The notes under the pieces are model-generated. The model did no database searches, had not been told where the DNA came from, and saw only the letters and a program-made list of their open reading frames with translations. From NCBI RefSeq assembly GCF_026651875.1, contig NZ_CP104067.1, positions 2,666,001-2,730,000 of the forward strand: DNA of 64,000 nt. The letters run 5' to 3'. This stretch comes from Alicyclobacillus fastidiosus. Lineage in GTDB: Bacteria > Bacillota > Bacilli > Alicyclobacillales > Alicyclobacillaceae. The position numbers and the translations under genes were made by a program. Below, one piece after another: positions 1 through 8,898 of this stretch. How positions within the stretch are numbered: the stretch's first letter is position 1; the number at the start of each line of letters is the position of its first letter.

Positions 1-168
1 GCGGCACAAGCGCCAAAATCGGTACCACAGCAACCACAACGAGGGGATTGCGAAGCGCATGACAGCCGCTTACATAGGATTGCGCAGAAATTAATCGACA
101 TGTTTCGGCAGGAATCAATGGTTTCGTGTCGAAACAAGACCGTCATGCACGTTTCCAGACTGGGGTGA
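1..168 (+). CDS. 3' end of an unidentified gene (5' end outside window)
   Basis: Frame 1 is open from the first base to a TGA at 166-168, and the DUF4321 gene begins four bases later, which is tight operon-like spacing. The translated tail is rich in Gln, Pro, Arg and His and shows no motif I recognise. In Bacillus the genes ahead of radC include comC, spoIIB and maf, so a poorly conserved C-terminal tail of such a protein is possible. With only 55 codons visible this could also be a chance open frame. Confidence 0.3.
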   Translation, partial: AAQAPKSVPQQPQRGDCEAHDSRLHRIAQKLIDMFRQESMVSCRNKTVMHVSRLG

Positions 169-172
169 TCCT

Positions 173-412
173 ATGCGCAATACTGGCTGGCGCAAAGTGG
201 GTCTGGTAGCCGCTGCGACAGTCGTCGGCAGCTTGGCGGACATTCTCCTATCCTCGCGGTTGCCCATGTTGAGGCCTCTTACACACGTGTCATGGCATCC
301 GAATTTCAACTTAGCTGTGATTCAGTTTTCCCTGTCATTGACGTTGACTGTCAACTGGGGCACACTTGTTGGATTCGCTTGCGGGGTTCTTGTGTTGCGC
401 GGTTCCAAATAA
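173..412 (+). CDS. DUF4321-type small membrane protein
   Basis: This is a 79-residue protein with two hydrophobic segments, at about residues 8-28 and 47-76, and a short polar linker between them. The size, the two-helix layout and the Leu-rich final helix ending in a Gly-rich turn and basic tail match the DUF4321 family of Firmicutes, which often lies beside maf/radC/mreB. The ATG follows a GGGGTGAT ribosome site. The function of the family is unknown. The assignment rests on layout and neighbourhood, not on a diagnostic motif. Confidence 0.55.
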   Translation: MRNTGWRKVGLVAAATVVGSLADILLSSRLPMLRPLTHVSWHPNFNLAVIQFSLSLTLTVNWGTLVGFACGVLVLRGSK

Positions 413-432
413 AGTTTTGCGTTTTGCGTCTA

Positions 433-446
433 TATGTATATACATA
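433..446. repeat. 14-bp perfect palindrome upstream of radC
   Basis: TATGTATATACATA is its own reverse complement. It lies in the 99-base gap between the DUF4321 gene and radC. It could be an operator, but it does not match the LexA or ComK boxes I know and an AT-rich chance palindrome is possible. Confidence 0.4.
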
Positions 447-517
447 GACACTTTAGGGTTTGTGGTGGTCGTCGTTCCTTCGTACAGTGTAGGGAAACTG
501 CTGTCGGAGGGATGTTC

Positions 518-1216
518 TTGTTTGCGGAAAAAGACTCAGTCCTAGTATCATCTATCACGGCGGATTCTCCCAGGGAGCGCTTGTTGCACTTGGGGCCTTC
601 CGCTTTGCGTGCAGATGAATTGCTTGCATGCGTCATGCAATCTGGCAACGGGCGGACGACCGTATTCGACATCGCGCATAGACTTCTTGAATCAATTGGT
701 GGCGTATACGCCCTGGCAGATGTGGAAGTCAGCGAGTTGGTCCATGTGCCGGGGATTGGCAGGGCGAAGGCGATTCAAATTGCGGCTGCCGTTGAGCTCG
801 GCCGCCGAATCGCGCACAAGCCCAGCGAATCGAGGCTGCAAATTCGAACCGCAGACGACGCAGCAAGGTATGTTATGGATAGGATGAGGTACCTTAAAAA
901 GGAACATTTTGTAACTCTGCTCTTGGATACGAAGCACAGGCTCGTGGGTGAAGAGACGTGTTCAATTGGAAGCTTGGATGCATCTATCGTACATCCTCGA
1001 GAGATATTTCGGCTTGCGGTTCGGCGGGTTGCGTCCGCGATACTCTGCGTACACAACCACCCTAGCGGTGACCCGACGCCGAGTCCGGAAGATATCGCGG
1101 TCACGAAGCGTCTCACGCAATCGGGCCGAGTACTGGGTATCGAGGTGCTTGACCACCTGGTCATTGGGGACGGGCGTTTTATCAGCTTGCGAGCGGCTGG
1201 TTATATGGACAAATGA
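518..1216 (+). CDS. radC: RadC family JAMM-domain protein
   Basis: RadC-family protein of 232 residues, the usual length. The N-terminal half has the helix-hairpin-helix region (SPRERLL... VPGIGRAKAIQI). The C-terminal half is the JAMM/MPN-like domain with the metal-site signature HNHPSGDPTPSPED. The historic 'DNA repair' label is weakly supported and the true role is uncertain. The frame is open from 434, but GGAGG at 506-510 sits seven bases before a TTG at 518 and only one base before the ATG at 512, so I place the start at TTG 518. It lies directly ahead of mreB, as in Bacillus. Confidence 0.9.
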   Translation: MFAEKDSVLVSSITADSPRERLLHLGPSALRADELLACVMQSGNGRTTVFDIAHRLLESIGGVYALADVEVSELVHVPGIGRAKAIQIAAAVELGRRIAHKPSESRLQIRTADDAARYVMDRMRYLKKEHFVTLLLDTKHRLVGEETCSIGSLDASIVHPREIFRLAVRRVASAILCVHNHPSGDPTPSPEDIAVTKRLTQSGRVLGIEVLDHLVIGDGRFISLRAAGYMDK

Positions 1217-2275
<1,059 letters not shown>

Positions 2276-2301
2276 GTACCAGAAGGGGAAGAGGGATACG
2301 G

Positions 2302-3177
2302 GTGTCCCGTTACCTAACAAGTCGAAGGTTATTTTTACTTTTGGGTAGCATTATTGTGTTGGTTGTCATCGCCGGATTGACCATGTCGCGGGGTGGGCGC
2401 ACGGCCAGTTGGCCGGAACAGATTGTCATGAACGTGGAGAACACCGTATCTGGATGGGTCTATCGGCCTGTCAGCAAGTTGACGGCGTTCTTCGGTGGGT
2501 TGCATGATCTCCGCCAGATGTACGTGGAAAATGCCGAGTTGAAGCACGACATGCAGAACTACCAGGACCTCAACGCGAAATTGCAAGATGCAGAGGCAGA
2601 AGATAATCGCCTTCGCCAAATGCTCAACTTTTCCCAGGGCGCTGGCAAGTCGCTGATCCGTGTCCCGGCGCACGTCGTGGGTCGAGAACCCTCTGAGTGG
2701 AACTCCGAGTTGACTATCGACGTGGGCAGTTCGCAGGGGGTCCAGCCCGACATGGCTGTCGTGGCGCCAGATGGGAGTCTCGTCGGTCGCGTCGAGAAGG
2801 TCGCCTCAGGGAGCGCCAAGGTTGATCTGATTACCGATACGCAGGTGGGAGACGGTGTGGCCGCTTTCGCGGATACCTCTACCGTTCAGCCGTTTGGCGT
2901 CGTGACGGGGTCTACGCGGAATGAAGGTGCGTTGGACATGACCTTCTGGGGGACGTTGGTGCAGTTGCCGGCCAATAAACTCATCGGCACAGAGGTTGTG
3001 ACGTCTGGGTTGAGTGATGTATTTCCGCGTGGCATCGTCATTGGGCAAATTACGAAAGTGCAATACGGACCTCATAACACAGTGCAAACAGCGATTGTGC
3101 AGCCCGCCGCCAACTTGGACTATCTGCAGGACGTATTTGTCGTGCATACACCCAAACAGGCGGGGCAAGTGCAATGA
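2302..3177 (+). CDS. mreC: Rod shape-determining protein MreC
   Basis: MreC links cytoplasmic MreB to the periplasmic-side wall synthesis complex. The 291-residue protein has one N-terminal membrane helix (about residues 9-29), a coiled coil (about 63-108) and a C-terminal beta-barrel region with Gly/Val-rich repeats (VVGREPSEWNSELTIDVGSSQGV). It starts with GTG behind GGGGAAGAGGG. Its stop overlaps the mreD start by four bases, indicating coupled translation. Confidence 0.96.
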   Translation: MSRYLTSRRLFLLLGSIIVLVVIAGLTMSRGGRTASWPEQIVMNVENTVSGWVYRPVSKLTAFFGGLHDLRQMYVENAELKHDMQNYQDLNAKLQDAEAEDNRLRQMLNFSQGAGKSLIRVPAHVVGREPSEWNSELTIDVGSSQGVQPDMAVVAPDGSLVGRVEKVASGSAKVDLITDTQVGDGVAAFADTSTVQPFGVVTGSTRNEGALDMTFWGTLVQLPANKLIGTEVVTSGLSDVFPRGIVIGQITKVQYGPHNTVQTAIVQPAANLDYLQDVFVVHTPKQAGQVQ

Positions 3178-3689
3178 AACTCGCGATAGCGTTTCTCATG
3201 TTGTGGGCCGGACTGATTTTGGAAGCGACATTGTTTCAAATTCCACCCATGAATGTGGTTCACCCGGGCTTCGTACTGGTTCTGCTCGTTCTCATCGCAT
3301 TGATGCGCGGGCCAAATACCGCCGTGGTGATGGCGGTGATCATTGGGCTCGTCGAGGACATCTCGTACGGTTCTTTCATCGGGCTAAACGCATTTTCATA
3401 TGGGTTGGTGGCGTATTTTTCGGGGGCTGTCTTCGGGCAATTTCTCCGCCGAAACCTGGCTGTGACCTTCATCAACACGTTGATCATGACCTTTATGTAC
3501 ACGTGGATCACGTATGGATTGACAAGGCTGTTTGACGTGACGGCGGACAGGCCGATATTTGTACTTCAACAGTCGCTCATCACGATGATGATCAATGGTT
3601 TGCTCGTTTTGATGCTGTATCCCTTGGTGACGAAATTGTTTTCTGAGGGACAGCGCAACAGGTACGATATCTCTGGTGGCGACATGTGA
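3174..3689 (+). CDS. mreD: Rod shape-determining membrane protein MreD
   Basis: MreD is a polytopic membrane partner of MreC in the elongasome. The 171 residues are almost entirely hydrophobic with about five predicted helices and the family-typical GLVEDISYGSFIGLNAF region in the middle. The start overlaps mreC (ATGA). An intrinsic terminator follows 26 bases after the stop and closes the mre transcription unit. Confidence 0.94.
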   Translation: MKLAIAFLMLWAGLILEATLFQIPPMNVVHPGFVLVLLVLIALMRGPNTAVVMAVIIGLVEDISYGSFIGLNAFSYGLVAYFSGAVFGQFLRRNLAVTFINTLIMTFMYTWITYGLTRLFDVTADRPIFVLQQSLITMMINGLLVLMLYPLVTKLFSEGQRNRYDISGGDM

Positions 3690-3714
3690 ATCAGCCTCGT
3701 CAGACGGACAAAAG

Positions 3715-3741
3715 AACAACCCGCTTGCGGGTTGTTTTTTT
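3715..3741 (+). terminator. Intrinsic terminator after mreD
   Basis: AACAACCCGC and GCGGGTTGTT form a perfect 10-bp stem with a tiny loop, followed by a T run. It lies between mreD and the true minC start. This is another reason to reject a minC start at 3686, because translation would have to read through the hairpin. Confidence 0.9.
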
Positions 3742-3814
3742 GTCGGAGAAGGAAATCGTAATCTCCAACGCGAATTATGCCTTTCGGGCAAGCGCCCACC
3801 CTGGAGGGAATTGT

Positions 3815-4537
3815 GTGATCGTCAACAGTGAAGCTTTGTTCGAAACGAAGCCGCTCGTGACCGTGAAAGGGACTCGGGATGGACTTCTTTTTCTTCTAGA
3901 TGAACAGTCGGACCTCGACGCATTGTGCGCGTATGTGTCAGATTTGTTGTCTGGCCAGTCGGGGAAGGTGTTTGACGGCCCAATGGTCGAAATTGTCGTG
4001 GATTACGGACGACGACAATTAACTCCGCCTGATTGCAAGCGTCTTTTGTCCTTGTTTCTCGATCGTGAGAATTTTGTCTTAAAGACCTGGGGTGGACGTA
4101 CAGATGCTCGGCAGTCATTGTTCTACCGCAATCGGGCGGTGCGGGGACAGACGATTTACCACGGTATGGTTCGGGCCGGCGAGCCGCTTTCGTTCGACGG
4201 AGACGTCGTGATTATCGGGGACGTAAACCCGAGTGCACACGTTCGTGCTACCGGCGATATCTATGTTTTTGGTAGGCTTTTAGGCATTGCTCACGCGGGT
4301 TTTGACGGGGATGCCAACAGCATCATCGCGGCGACTGAATTTGCGCCTATGCAGTTGCGTATCAACGATACGGTGAGTCGAGCGCCGAAAGCGCAGCAGC
4401 AACCACTGCACGCTTTTATGGAGTTTGCATACTTAGAAAATGGACATCTCGCTGTCTCCCAGATGAAGTATTTTACGCAGTGGGAGAAGGCGCGGAATCG
4501 TGCGAGTGACACCATGCAGAAGGGGAGTCGGGCATGA
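3815..4537 (+). CDS. minC: Septum site-determining protein MinC
   Basis: MinC inhibits FtsZ assembly away from midcell and is recruited by MinD. The N-terminal FtsZ-inhibitory domain begins with VTVKGTRDGLL. The C-terminal beta-helix domain has the signature FDGDVVIIGDVNPSAHVRATGDIYVFGRLLGIAHAG, which binds MinD. The start is a GTG at 3815 behind GGAGGGAA, giving 240 residues. The longer frame from 3686 runs over the mre terminator and has no homologous N-terminus. The stop overlaps minD by four bases. Confidence 0.95.
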   Translation: MIVNSEALFETKPLVTVKGTRDGLLFLLDEQSDLDALCAYVSDLLSGQSGKVFDGPMVEIVVDYGRRQLTPPDCKRLLSLFLDRENFVLKTWGGRTDARQSLFYRNRAVRGQTIYHGMVRAGEPLSFDGDVVIIGDVNPSAHVRATGDIYVFGRLLGIAHAGFDGDANSIIAATEFAPMQLRINDTVSRAPKAQQQPLHAFMEFAYLENGHLAVSQMKYFTQWEKARNRASDTMQKGSRA

Positions 4538-5328
4538 GTTCGGCAATCGTGGTAACGTCAGGCAAGGGCGGGGTCGGGAAGACGACTTCGACCGCTAACA
4601 TTTCGACGGCGTTGGCCCTGTTAGGCAAGAAGGTATGTATCGTCGATGGCGACATCGGCTTGCGGAATCTAGACGTGGTCATGGGCCTCGAGAATCGGAT
4701 CATTTACGACATCATCGATGTCGCAAATGGAGACTGTCGATTACAACAGGCCTTGATTCGCGACAAGCGGTTTGACCACCTGGTCTTGTTGCCCGCCGCG
4801 CAGACAAAGGACAAGCGGTCGCTTACGCCGGACGTCATGAAGCGCTTGGTCGAGGAACTGAAGAAAGATTACGATTACGTCGTGATAGACTGTCCGGCCG
4901 GAATTGAAGAAGGGTTTAAGGTTGCGGTGGCACCAGCTGATTTTGCCATCGTCGTGACGACGCCCGAAAACACGGCCGTCCGCGACGCCGATAGAGTCAT
5001 CGGGCTGCTCGAACGGGAACAAGTAGGAGCGCCGCGCCTGATTGTGAACCGAATTCGGCCGCAGATGGTCAAACGCGGAGAGATGCTCGACATCGACGAG
5101 ATCGTACAAATCTTAGCTTGTGATTTGCTTGGAATCGTCCCAGATGACGAAGGCGTGATTAAACACTCCAATCAAGGCGAGCCTAGTGCGATGAACCCGG
5201 ACACGCCAGCAGGCATCGCCTACCGCAACATCGCGCGCCGGATTCTCGGAGACTCGGTGCCGCTTATGTCGTTAGAGGAGAAGTCGGGATTCTGGGGGCG
5301 GATGAAAAAACTCATCGGCGGCAGATAG
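4534..5328 (+). CDS. minD: Septum site-determining ATPase MinD
   Basis: MinD is a membrane-associated P-loop ATPase that recruits MinC. The 264-residue protein has the deviant Walker A (SGKGGVGKTT, residues 9-18), the VDGDIGLRNLD switch region and the YVVIDCPAG motif. A C-terminal amphipathic membrane-targeting helix (GFWGRMKKLIGG) is present. It overlaps minC (ATGA) and is followed by a terminator. No minE or divIVA is visible in the window. Confidence 0.97.
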   Translation: MSSAIVVTSGKGGVGKTTSTANISTALALLGKKVCIVDGDIGLRNLDVVMGLENRIIYDIIDVANGDCRLQQALIRDKRFDHLVLLPAAQTKDKRSLTPDVMKRLVEELKKDYDYVVIDCPAGIEEGFKVAVAPADFAIVVTTPENTAVRDADRVIGLLEREQVGAPRLIVNRIRPQMVKRGEMLDIDEIVQILACDLLGIVPDDEGVIKHSNQGEPSAMNPDTPAGIAYRNIARRILGDSVPLMSLEEKSGFWGRMKKLIGGR

Positions 5329-5361
5329 GGGAGCGAATCAAGCACCCTATCTCATCAGGGA

Positions 5362-5390
5362 GCAGGCCCAACCAGGGTCTGCCCTTTTTT
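5362..5390 (+). terminator. Intrinsic terminator after minD
   Basis: GCAGGCCC pairs with GGGTCTGC (one G-U pair) around an AACCA loop, followed by CCTTTTTT. It separates minCD from spoIVFAB. Confidence 0.8.
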
Positions 5391-5452
5391 ATATACATAC
5401 TTGTCCCCTCCGATTCATAACCATTTGGTGAGAGTGGGAGGGGGTCATTCCG

Positions 5453-6340
5453 ATGCCAGATGTCAAACGCAAGTGGCCTTGGCAGGTGAAACATACATCA
5501 GATGAACCGTATACAGATGAACAGAGTTCCCGGTCACAGTCCCCTGAGGAATCGCTGCCGGCGCCCAGTCGCTGGGTGAGTGAGGAACAGACCGACTTGT
5601 CCCCATATGGTTTTGCCGAGGAAGACGCGGGGCTGAGGCAGGTGGAGAGCGGCGCATGGCGCCGAGCGTTTAGTGGAACTGGGCAACCGCACAAACAGTT
5701 CGTCCCGATGCATGGTGCAAAGTCCGCTCAAAGGCCAGTTGCGCGGTACAATAAACCATCCAACTTGAGTCGCACGATGATGTGGCAAGCCCTTTGTGCA
5801 CTGGTGCTCGTCGGCGTCGTCTACTACGTCGACCACCATCCGGATGCCGTGCCAACTAGCGTCAAGGCAGAGACGCAAGCGGTGCTTGAAACCGATTATA
5901 CGGCGAACGTGGAACCTGATATTGACAAGGCGTTTGCGGATATGCACTTGGGAAATCCCACGTTTGGCGCCAGTGCAGCGAAGCTGCATGCGCCCGTAAA
6001 CGGGACAGTCGTCGACGATTATTCCTCGACACACCCTGAGGTTTGGATCGCGGCATCAGCCAAGGCACCGGTGATGGCCGCGGGTTCGGGAACCGTTTTG
6101 AACGTCGTCAAGTCGGGGGACACCGAACTCGTCGAAATTGACAATGGGACGTTTGGCACGACGATTTATGCGGGCTTGGGAAGCGTGAGCGTGAAGCCGC
6201 ACGAGTACGTTACGGCAGCGCAGGTCATCGGCAGGCTGCCGGCGTCGCCAAGTCATCCATCGCTCAAGTTCTCCATGGTCAAAAATGGGCAGTATTTAAA
6301 TCCACATACCTGGATACAGTTGACTGGTGCTTCGCAATGA
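5453..6340 (+). CDS. spoIVFA: SpoIVFA-like LytM-domain regulator of sigma-K processing
   Basis: In Bacillus SpoIVFA holds the intramembrane protease SpoIVFB inactive in the outer forespore membrane. This 295-residue protein has a long charged N-terminal cytoplasmic region and one membrane helix (about residues 104-124). The C-terminal half is a LytM/M23-like domain (LHAPVNGTVVDDY to NPHTWIQL). The zinc ligands of active M23 peptidases are not seen: there is no HxGxD, and the HxH position reads HPSLKF, as expected for a regulatory rather than catalytic domain. Its stop overlaps the spoIVFB start, which supports the call strongly. Confidence 0.88.
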   Translation: MPDVKRKWPWQVKHTSDEPYTDEQSSRSQSPEESLPAPSRWVSEEQTDLSPYGFAEEDAGLRQVESGAWRRAFSGTGQPHKQFVPMHGAKSAQRPVARYNKPSNLSRTMMWQALCALVLVGVVYYVDHHPDAVPTSVKAETQAVLETDYTANVEPDIDKAFADMHLGNPTFGASAAKLHAPVNGTVVDDYSSTHPEVWIAASAKAPVMAAGSGTVLNVVKSGDTELVEIDNGTFGTTIYAGLGSVSVKPHEYVTAAQVIGRLPASPSHPSLKFSMVKNGQYLNPHTWIQLTGASQ

Positions 6341-7242
6341 GTGTCGTCTCGCGCGCTGAGGTGGCAATTGGACAAGCGCTGGGCGTAGGGCGGGTGCGGG
6401 TGCACCCGCTCTTTCTAGCGCTGATGGTCGGTGCGTCGTTTGCGGGGATGCTCAAAACCGCCGTACTCCTCTTCACCTTCGTGCTTTTGCACGAGTTCGG
6501 CCACGCGGTCACGGCCCGGGTCTTGGGCTACGAAGTCGAAGAGGTATCGCTGCTCCCATTTGGTGGAGTCGCAAAGGTTTCCTACGCTAGACTCGGGTTT
6601 TCGCCGCGGGAAGAAGCCATGGTGGCCATCGCCGGCCCGTTCGTCAATCTGTTGTTGTGCATCGCTTGTTCTCTGTTGTCGGCTGTCGGGGCTATCGATG
6701 GAGACACGTATCAAATGTGTATGCAAATGAACAGCTGGATTGGGATCTTCAATTTGTTGCCAGGGTTACCGCTCGATGGCGGTCGCATTCTTCGCGCAGC
6801 GCGATCCCGCCAAATCGGCTACGAACGAGCGACATTGGAGGCGTACAACGTGGCGTTAGCACTGGCTATCCTGTTGATGTTCACTGGCGTTTTAGCCTTG
6901 TTCACAGGGCATCCGCACTTGGGCATGATGTTGCTCGGACTGTTCCTGTTCGCGACCGCCTGGCGCGGGAAGAAGGATGTGCGCAGCGAAACCATGCGGT
7001 TTCTCGATGCGAAACGACAGCAACCCAAAGCGGTGCTGCCGATGTACACGTTGGCGGTGCTGCACAGTGCGCCGATTCGCGATGTGGTGGTTCAGTTTGC
7101 GCCGGATCGATATCATATTGTGTATATTCTAGGGAACGACGGCCTGGTACAGGCACTGCTGGAGGAGATTGAAATCCTAGACGCGGTCTTCGAGGGACGC
7201 TGGTTAGAGCCGATGAGTTCGCTGCTGTTGGACGCGAACTAG
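6337..7242 (+). CDS. spoIVFB: SpoIVFB, site-2-type intramembrane metalloprotease
   Basis: SpoIVFB releases active sigma-K from pro-sigma-K in the mother cell. The 301-residue protein shows the zinc motif HEFGH (about residues 52-56) in a membrane helix and the second metal motif NLLPGLPLDGGRI near 140. About six hydrophobic segments are visible, followed by a soluble C-terminal domain of about 75 residues. It is translationally coupled to spoIVFA through ATGA. Confidence 0.95.
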   Translation: MSVVSRAEVAIGQALGVGRVRVHPLFLALMVGASFAGMLKTAVLLFTFVLLHEFGHAVTARVLGYEVEEVSLLPFGGVAKVSYARLGFSPREEAMVAIAGPFVNLLLCIACSLLSAVGAIDGDTYQMCMQMNSWIGIFNLLPGLPLDGGRILRAARSRQIGYERATLEAYNVALALAILLMFTGVLALFTGHPHLGMMLLGLFLFATAWRGKKDVRSETMRFLDAKRQQPKAVLPMYTLAVLHSAPIRDVVVQFAPDRYHIVYILGNDGLVQALLEEIEILDAVFEGRWLEPMSSLLLDAN

Positions 7243-7248
7243 CGGGTA

Positions 7249-7277
7249 TTGCACCACTACACCATACATGGTAAACT
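7249..7277 (+). promoter_or_regulatory. Probable sigma-A promoter for rplU-prp-rpmA
   Basis: TTGCAC and TAAACT are separated by 17 bases, immediately after the spoIVFB stop and about 100 bases before rplU. Both boxes are imperfect, but position and spacing fit. Confidence 0.5.
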
Positions 7278-7284
7278 ATAGCGC

Positions 7285-7377
7285 GTGTGTATGCACTACA
7301 ACCGCATGCTTCCTGGGTTTTCAAAATGGGCTTTCCCATACCTTAGGCAGCGAGTCTGAGTGAAGGAGATTATATTT
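7285..7377 (+). ncRNA. Ribosomal protein L21 leader
   Basis: The leader between the promoter and rplU carries the run ACAACCGCATGCTTCCTGGG, an internal GGG...CCC hairpin (TGGGCTTTCCCA) and then GCGAGTCTGAGTGAAGGAG. This resembles the L21 leader of Bacillales, an autoregulatory mRNA element proposed to bind L21. The match is from memory of the class; a covariance-model search would settle it. Confidence 0.65.
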
Positions 7378-7689
7378 ATGTACGCAATTGTTGAAACAGG
7401 CGGAAAGCAGTTTAAGGTCAGCCAAGGCGACACCATTTACGTGGAGAAGCTCGAGGGCGAAGTCGGTTCTTCCATCACGTTGGACAAGGTTCACTTGGTT
7501 CAAACTGACGGAACGGTCCGCGTTGGCAGCCCGATTGTCGAAGGCGCAAAGGTCGTCGCGAAAGTTGTGGAGCATGGCCGCGGCAAGAAGATTATCGTCT
7601 TCAAGTACAAGGCTAAGAAAAACTACCACAAGAAACAGGGTCACCGTCAACCGTATACCAAGTTGACGATTGAGTCCATCGAAGCGTAA
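7378..7689 (+). CDS. rplU: 50S ribosomal protein L21
   Basis: L21 of 103 residues, the usual length. It begins [14 protein letters not shown] and includes the conserved [16 protein letters not shown] tail that contacts 23S rRNA. The ATG at 7378 has a GAAGGAGA ribosome site; an upstream GTG at 7360 in the same frame lies inside the leader and is not needed. It is the first gene of the rplU-prp-rpmA operon. Confidence 0.97.
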   Translation: MYAIVETGGKQFKVSQGDTIYVEKLEGEVGSSITLDKVHLVQTDGTVRVGSPIVEGAKVVAKVVEHGRGKKIIVFKYKAKKNYHKKQGHRQPYTKLTIESIEA

Positions 7690-7692
7690 TCG

Positions 7693-8019
7693 ATGATCAA
7701 GTTTGAAATTCTGCAGCATCGCGATTCTGTCACTGGGTTTCGCGTCAAGGGGCACGCTGGATACGCGGATTCGGGTTCCGACATCGTCTGTGCTGCGGTT
7801 TCGGTTCTGGTGTACAACGCGATTAATAGCTGTGAGCGCTTCGCGGGTGTGGCACTCGATGTCAAAGACGCGGGCGAAACACTGACTTGTCAATTGCCGT
7901 TGCATCCGTCGGAATCCGTTCGATTACTCATGAACAGCTTGTTCTACGGAGTAGAACAAGTGGCGGAACAGTATCCTGAGTTTATCAGGCTACAAACCAC
8001 GAACATTGCGAAACTTTGA
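7693..8019 (+). CDS. prp: Ribosomal-processing cysteine protease Prp
   Basis: Prp removes an N-terminal extension from ribosomal protein L27 in Firmicutes. The 108-residue protein (YsxB family) has the catalytic His at residue 21 and Cys at 33 in GHAGYADSGSDIVCAAVS. Its substrate is encoded 15 bases downstream, and that L27 carries the extension. The rplU-prp-rpmA order is the conserved Firmicutes arrangement. Confidence 0.93.
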   Translation: MIKFEILQHRDSVTGFRVKGHAGYADSGSDIVCAAVSVLVYNAINSCERFAGVALDVKDAGETLTCQLPLHPSESVRLLMNSLFYGVEQVAEQYPEFIRLQTTNIAKL

Positions 8020-8034
8020 AAGGGATGAATGGCT

Positions 8035-8331
8035 ATGTTGAAGTTAAACCTGCAACGGTTTGCTCATAAAAAGGGTGTGTCGTCGACCCGTAACGGTCGC
8101 GATAGTGTCGGTAGGCGCCTTGGCGTCAAAGAGCCGGATGGCAAAGTGGTAACGGCAGGAAGTATCTTGGTTCGCCAGCGCGGTACGAAAATTCACCCTG
8201 GCACCAACGTCGGAATCGGCAAGGATGACACCTTGTTCGCAAAGGTTGAAGGTCAAGTTCGTTTCGAGCGTTTTGGTCACAACCGCAAACGCGTCAGCGT
8301 TTATCCGGTTGCGGTAGCCGTCACTCAATAA
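8035..8331 (+). CDS. rpmA: 50S ribosomal protein L27 (with cleavable N-terminus)
   Basis: L27 contacts the peptidyl transferase centre with its N-terminus. The sequence starts [14 protein letters not shown], so it has the nine-residue Firmicutes extension cut by Prp between Phe and Ala. The body ([14 protein letters not shown]) is canonical and gives 98 residues. ATG 8035 is ten bases from AGGG, whereas the in-frame ATG at 8029 is only four bases away and would add Met-Ala to the extension. A strong terminator follows. Confidence 0.96.
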   Translation: MLKLNLQRFAHKKGVSSTRNGRDSVGRRLGVKEPDGKVVTAGSILVRQRGTKIHPGTNVGIGKDDTLFAKVEGQVRFERFGHNRKRVSVYPVAVAVTQ

Positions 8332-8357
8332 CGATTGATCCGAACACGTGCGTTGGA

Positions 8358-8386
8358 GGGCCTGGCAGAAATGCCAGGCCCTTTTT
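8358..8386 (+). terminator. Intrinsic terminator after rpmA
   Basis: GGGCCTGGCA, loop GAAA (a GNRA tetraloop), TGCCAGGCCC, then TTTTT: a perfect 10-bp stem. Confidence 0.95.
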
Positions 8387-8403
8387 GAGAGGCGGTACAA
8401 ACG

Positions 8404-8898
8404 ATGATGGAAAATGAACACGATACATATGAAGCCAATGCATTCCGCCGTCACCGTCACGACGTCCTAAACGAACTCCAATTGATCCGCGGGTATCTTC
8501 AACTTGGACAGATGGAGCGGGCGCTTGGCGTCGTGGACAGGACGGCCGGATGGCTGCAGTCACTGACGAATTGGCAGACTTCCTCGGACTCGGTCGGCGA
8601 GTGGTTGATGTGGGAAGCTGCGACCTGTCCGAACTTGTTGCTGCAAAAGATCAATGTTACCGGTGAACCGGGTGCAGAGTTCTTGACGCGATTCGCCGCC
8701 TGGCTGCGCAGGGTGAATGACGGTGCGGCACAACAGGGTGTACGCTTGGAAATCAGCGTGACGCTGGCAGAAGCGAGTGCATGCGTAAGAGGTCGCAGTG
8801 GCCAACCGTTCGTCGTGGATACAGATTGGCTCAAGGCGTTCCCAATGATTGCGTTTGACGTCGTAGACAGTGGAAATGCTACGGAGGTGAGGGGGTGA
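8404..8898 (+). CDS. spo0B: Sporulation phosphotransferase Spo0B-like
   Basis: Spo0B passes phosphate from Spo0F to Spo0A in the sporulation phosphorelay. The 164-residue protein starts with the helical-hairpin dimerisation domain, in which His19 of RRHRHDVLNELQLIRGYL matches the phospho-accepting histidine of the SPOB_a domain. The C-terminal part is divergent, as is usual for this family. It lies immediately ahead of obg and overlaps it by four bases, the same pairing as in Bacillus. Confidence 0.87.
   Translation: MMENEHDTYEANAFRRHRHDVLNELQLIRGYLQLGQMERALGVVDRTAGWLQSLTNWQTSSDSVGEWLMWEAATCPNLLLQKINVTGEPGAEFLTRFAAWLRRVNDGAAQQGVRLEISVTLAEASACVRGRSGQPFVVDTDWLKAFPMIAFDVVDSGNATEVRG

Noticed and set aside
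3686-3814. N-terminal extension of minC
   Set aside because: It runs across the mreD terminator; a GTG with a strong ribosome site at 3815 gives a normal MinC.
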